A DNA stretch of 64,000 nucleotides from Methylobacterium sp. 17Sr1-1 (GTDB lineage: Bacteria > Pseudomonadota > Alphaproteobacteria > Rhizobiales > Beijerinckiaceae), in assembly GCF_003173775.1 (NCBI RefSeq), contig NZ_CP029552.1, positions 4,715,001 through 4,779,000 on the forward strand, in the 5' to 3' direction. The notes beneath the pieces are model-generated. The model ran no database searches. It worked only from the letters and a program-made list of their open reading frames with translations, and was not told where the DNA came from. Every line of letters begins with the position of its first letter. Position 1 is the first letter of the stretch. The translations under genes and the position numbers were made by a program. Shown piece after piece: positions 63,096-64,000 of this stretch.

Positions 63096-63959
63096 TCAGT
63101 GCTGCAGGCCCCATTTCTGCACCGTCCGCCGCTCCAGCGTGCGGAAGATCAGGTTCTCGACCACGAGGCCGATGATGATCACGGTGAGCAGGCCGGCGAA
63201 GACGGCGGGGATGTCGAGGAGGTTGCGGTTCTCGAAGATGAACCAACCGAGGCCCCCCGCCCCCGACGACACGCCGAAGACCAGCTCCGCCGCGATGAGC
63301 GTGCGCCAGGCGAAGGCCCAGCCGATCTTGAGACCCGTCAGAATCGACGGGAACGCCGCCGGGATCAGGATCTTGGTGACGTAGGGGATCCCTTTCAGGC
63401 CGTAATTGCGCCCGACCATCCGCAGCGTGTTCGAGACGCCGCGGAAGCCCGAATGGGTGTTGAGCGCCACCGCCCACAGGACCGAGTGGATCAGCACGAA
63501 GACCAGGCTGCCGTTGCCGAGGCCGAACCAGATCAGCGCCAGCGGCAGGAGCGCGATGGCCGGCAGCGGGTTGAACATCGCCGTCATCGTCTCGAGGAAG
63601 TCGGTGCCGATGCGGGTCGAGATCGCCACCATGGTGAGCGTCGCGGCGAGCAGGATGCCGGCGGCGTAGCCCATCAGCAGCACCTTGATCGACGTGAAGG
63701 CGCGGTTCGGGATCGTGCCGTCGAGGGTCTGCTGCCACAACGTCGTGACGGTGTCGGAGAAGGTCGGGAACAGAAGCGGGTTGTCGAGGAAGCGGGCGTA
63801 GATCTCCCAGATCAGCGCCAGCACGATGATGATCGCGGTCTTGCGGACGAAGCCGCTGTTCCACAGGATCTCGGCGGTGCCGAGCTGGCGCTCGACCGCG
63901 CCGTCGGCGGCGGGGGCCGCATCGCTCATGATGATGCGGGCCGGCATGGTGGCGCTCAT
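63096..63959 (-). CDS. NitT/TauT-type ABC transporter permease
   Basis: The 287-residue membrane protein has about six helices, a basic N-terminus, and SsuC/TauC-like segments: IKVLLMGYAAGILLAATLTM, MFNPLPAIALLPLALIWFG, and the EAA region GRNYGLKGIPYVTKILIPAAFPSILTGLKIG (broken). The C-terminal helix VFAGLLTVIIIGLVVENLIF is followed by RRTVQKWGLQH. In-frame ATGs exist at 63959 and near 63929. The ATPase gene should lie just outside the window. Confidence 0.92.
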   Translation of the reverse strand: MSATMPARIIMSDAAPAADGAVERQLGTAEILWNSGFVRKTAIIIVLALIWEIYARFLDNPLLFPTFSDTVTTLWQQTLDGTIPNRAFTSIKVLLMGYAAGILLAATLTMVAISTRIGTDFLETMTAMFNPLPAIALLPLALIWFGLGNGSLVFVLIHSVLWAVALNTHSGFRGVSNTLRMVGRNYGLKGIPYVTKILIPAAFPSILTGLKIGWAFAWRTLIAAELVFGVSSGAGGLGWFIFENRNLLDIPAVFAGLLTVIIIGLVVENLIFRTLERRTVQKWGLQH

Positions 63960-63981
63960 GGTTGCCTCTCGCGCTCGGCGC

Positions 63982-64000
63982 TCAATGGTGATGGGCGGGC
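63982..64000 (-). CDS. possible 3' end of upstream ABC transporter gene
   Basis: Only six codons are visible: a frame reading PAHHH-stop ends 22 bases before the permease start. Transporter operons usually place the ATPase or substrate-binding gene here, but so few codons cannot identify it. Confidence 0.3.

Overview
The window reads as ori-proximal chromosome of a GC-rich alphaproteobacterium of the order Hyphomicrobiales, most likely Methylobacterium or a close relative. The reasons are the conserved block mnmE-mnmG-rsmG-parA-parB with parS sites, the secB / Tim44-like / mltA / smr / rho neighbourhood, FlbT beside two short-motif flagellins, EcfG-type stress promoters, and many interspersed palindromic repeats. 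No tRNA, rRNA, CRISPR array, phage or transposase gene was seen. The genus is an inference from gene content and style; no database was searched.

Layout. 1-1064: end of an EVE-domain gene and a decayed LysE exporter. 1153-6623: secB, Tim44-like, mltA (frameshifted), smr, rho. 7044-12736 (+): tRNA-modification genes mnmE and mnmG, rsmG, parA, parB. 12787-17224 (-): leuS-lptE-holA, with holA frameshifted. 17391-25656: yggS, an L,D-transpeptidase, a DnaQ-like exonuclease, an OmpR-type regulator, a D-threonine-aldolase-like enzyme, a GGDEF protein, a cNMP-binding protein, dapD. 25699-30846: panC, a decayed vapBC pair, an HD hydrolase, an Asp/Glu racemase-family protein, ybaK and a class A beta-lactamase. 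31011-32138: a stress locus of two disordered proteins divergent from a ferritin-like DUF892 gene.

32142-37313 is an import and catabolism island: NitT/TauT-type ABC transporter, maleate-isomerase-like protein, GntR regulator and hydantoin-racemase-like protein. 37374-41021 holds small proteins (one extremely His/Met-rich), an FMN-dependent lactate-type dehydrogenase and a CPA1 Na+/H+ antiporter. 41532-47045 is flagellar: FlbT and two 631-residue flagellins that share a 239-nt identical tract. 47116-56559 is a second island: GntR, acetylpolyamine-amidohydrolase-like enzyme and cupin on one strand, and class II aldolase, Dpp-type ABC transporter and hydroxyacid dehydrogenase on the other. 57129-58984 is an RtcB-PrfH pair, known elsewhere as a ribosome and RNA repair module. 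The window closes with small proteins, an FkbM methyltransferase, an IlvD/Edd dehydratase and another NitT-type permease.

Two cautions apply. mltA and holA are each broken by one base in a G or C homopolymer; because holA is normally essential, at least that break is more likely a sequencing error than biology. Many very long ORFs in this GC-rich DNA are antisense shadows and were left out.
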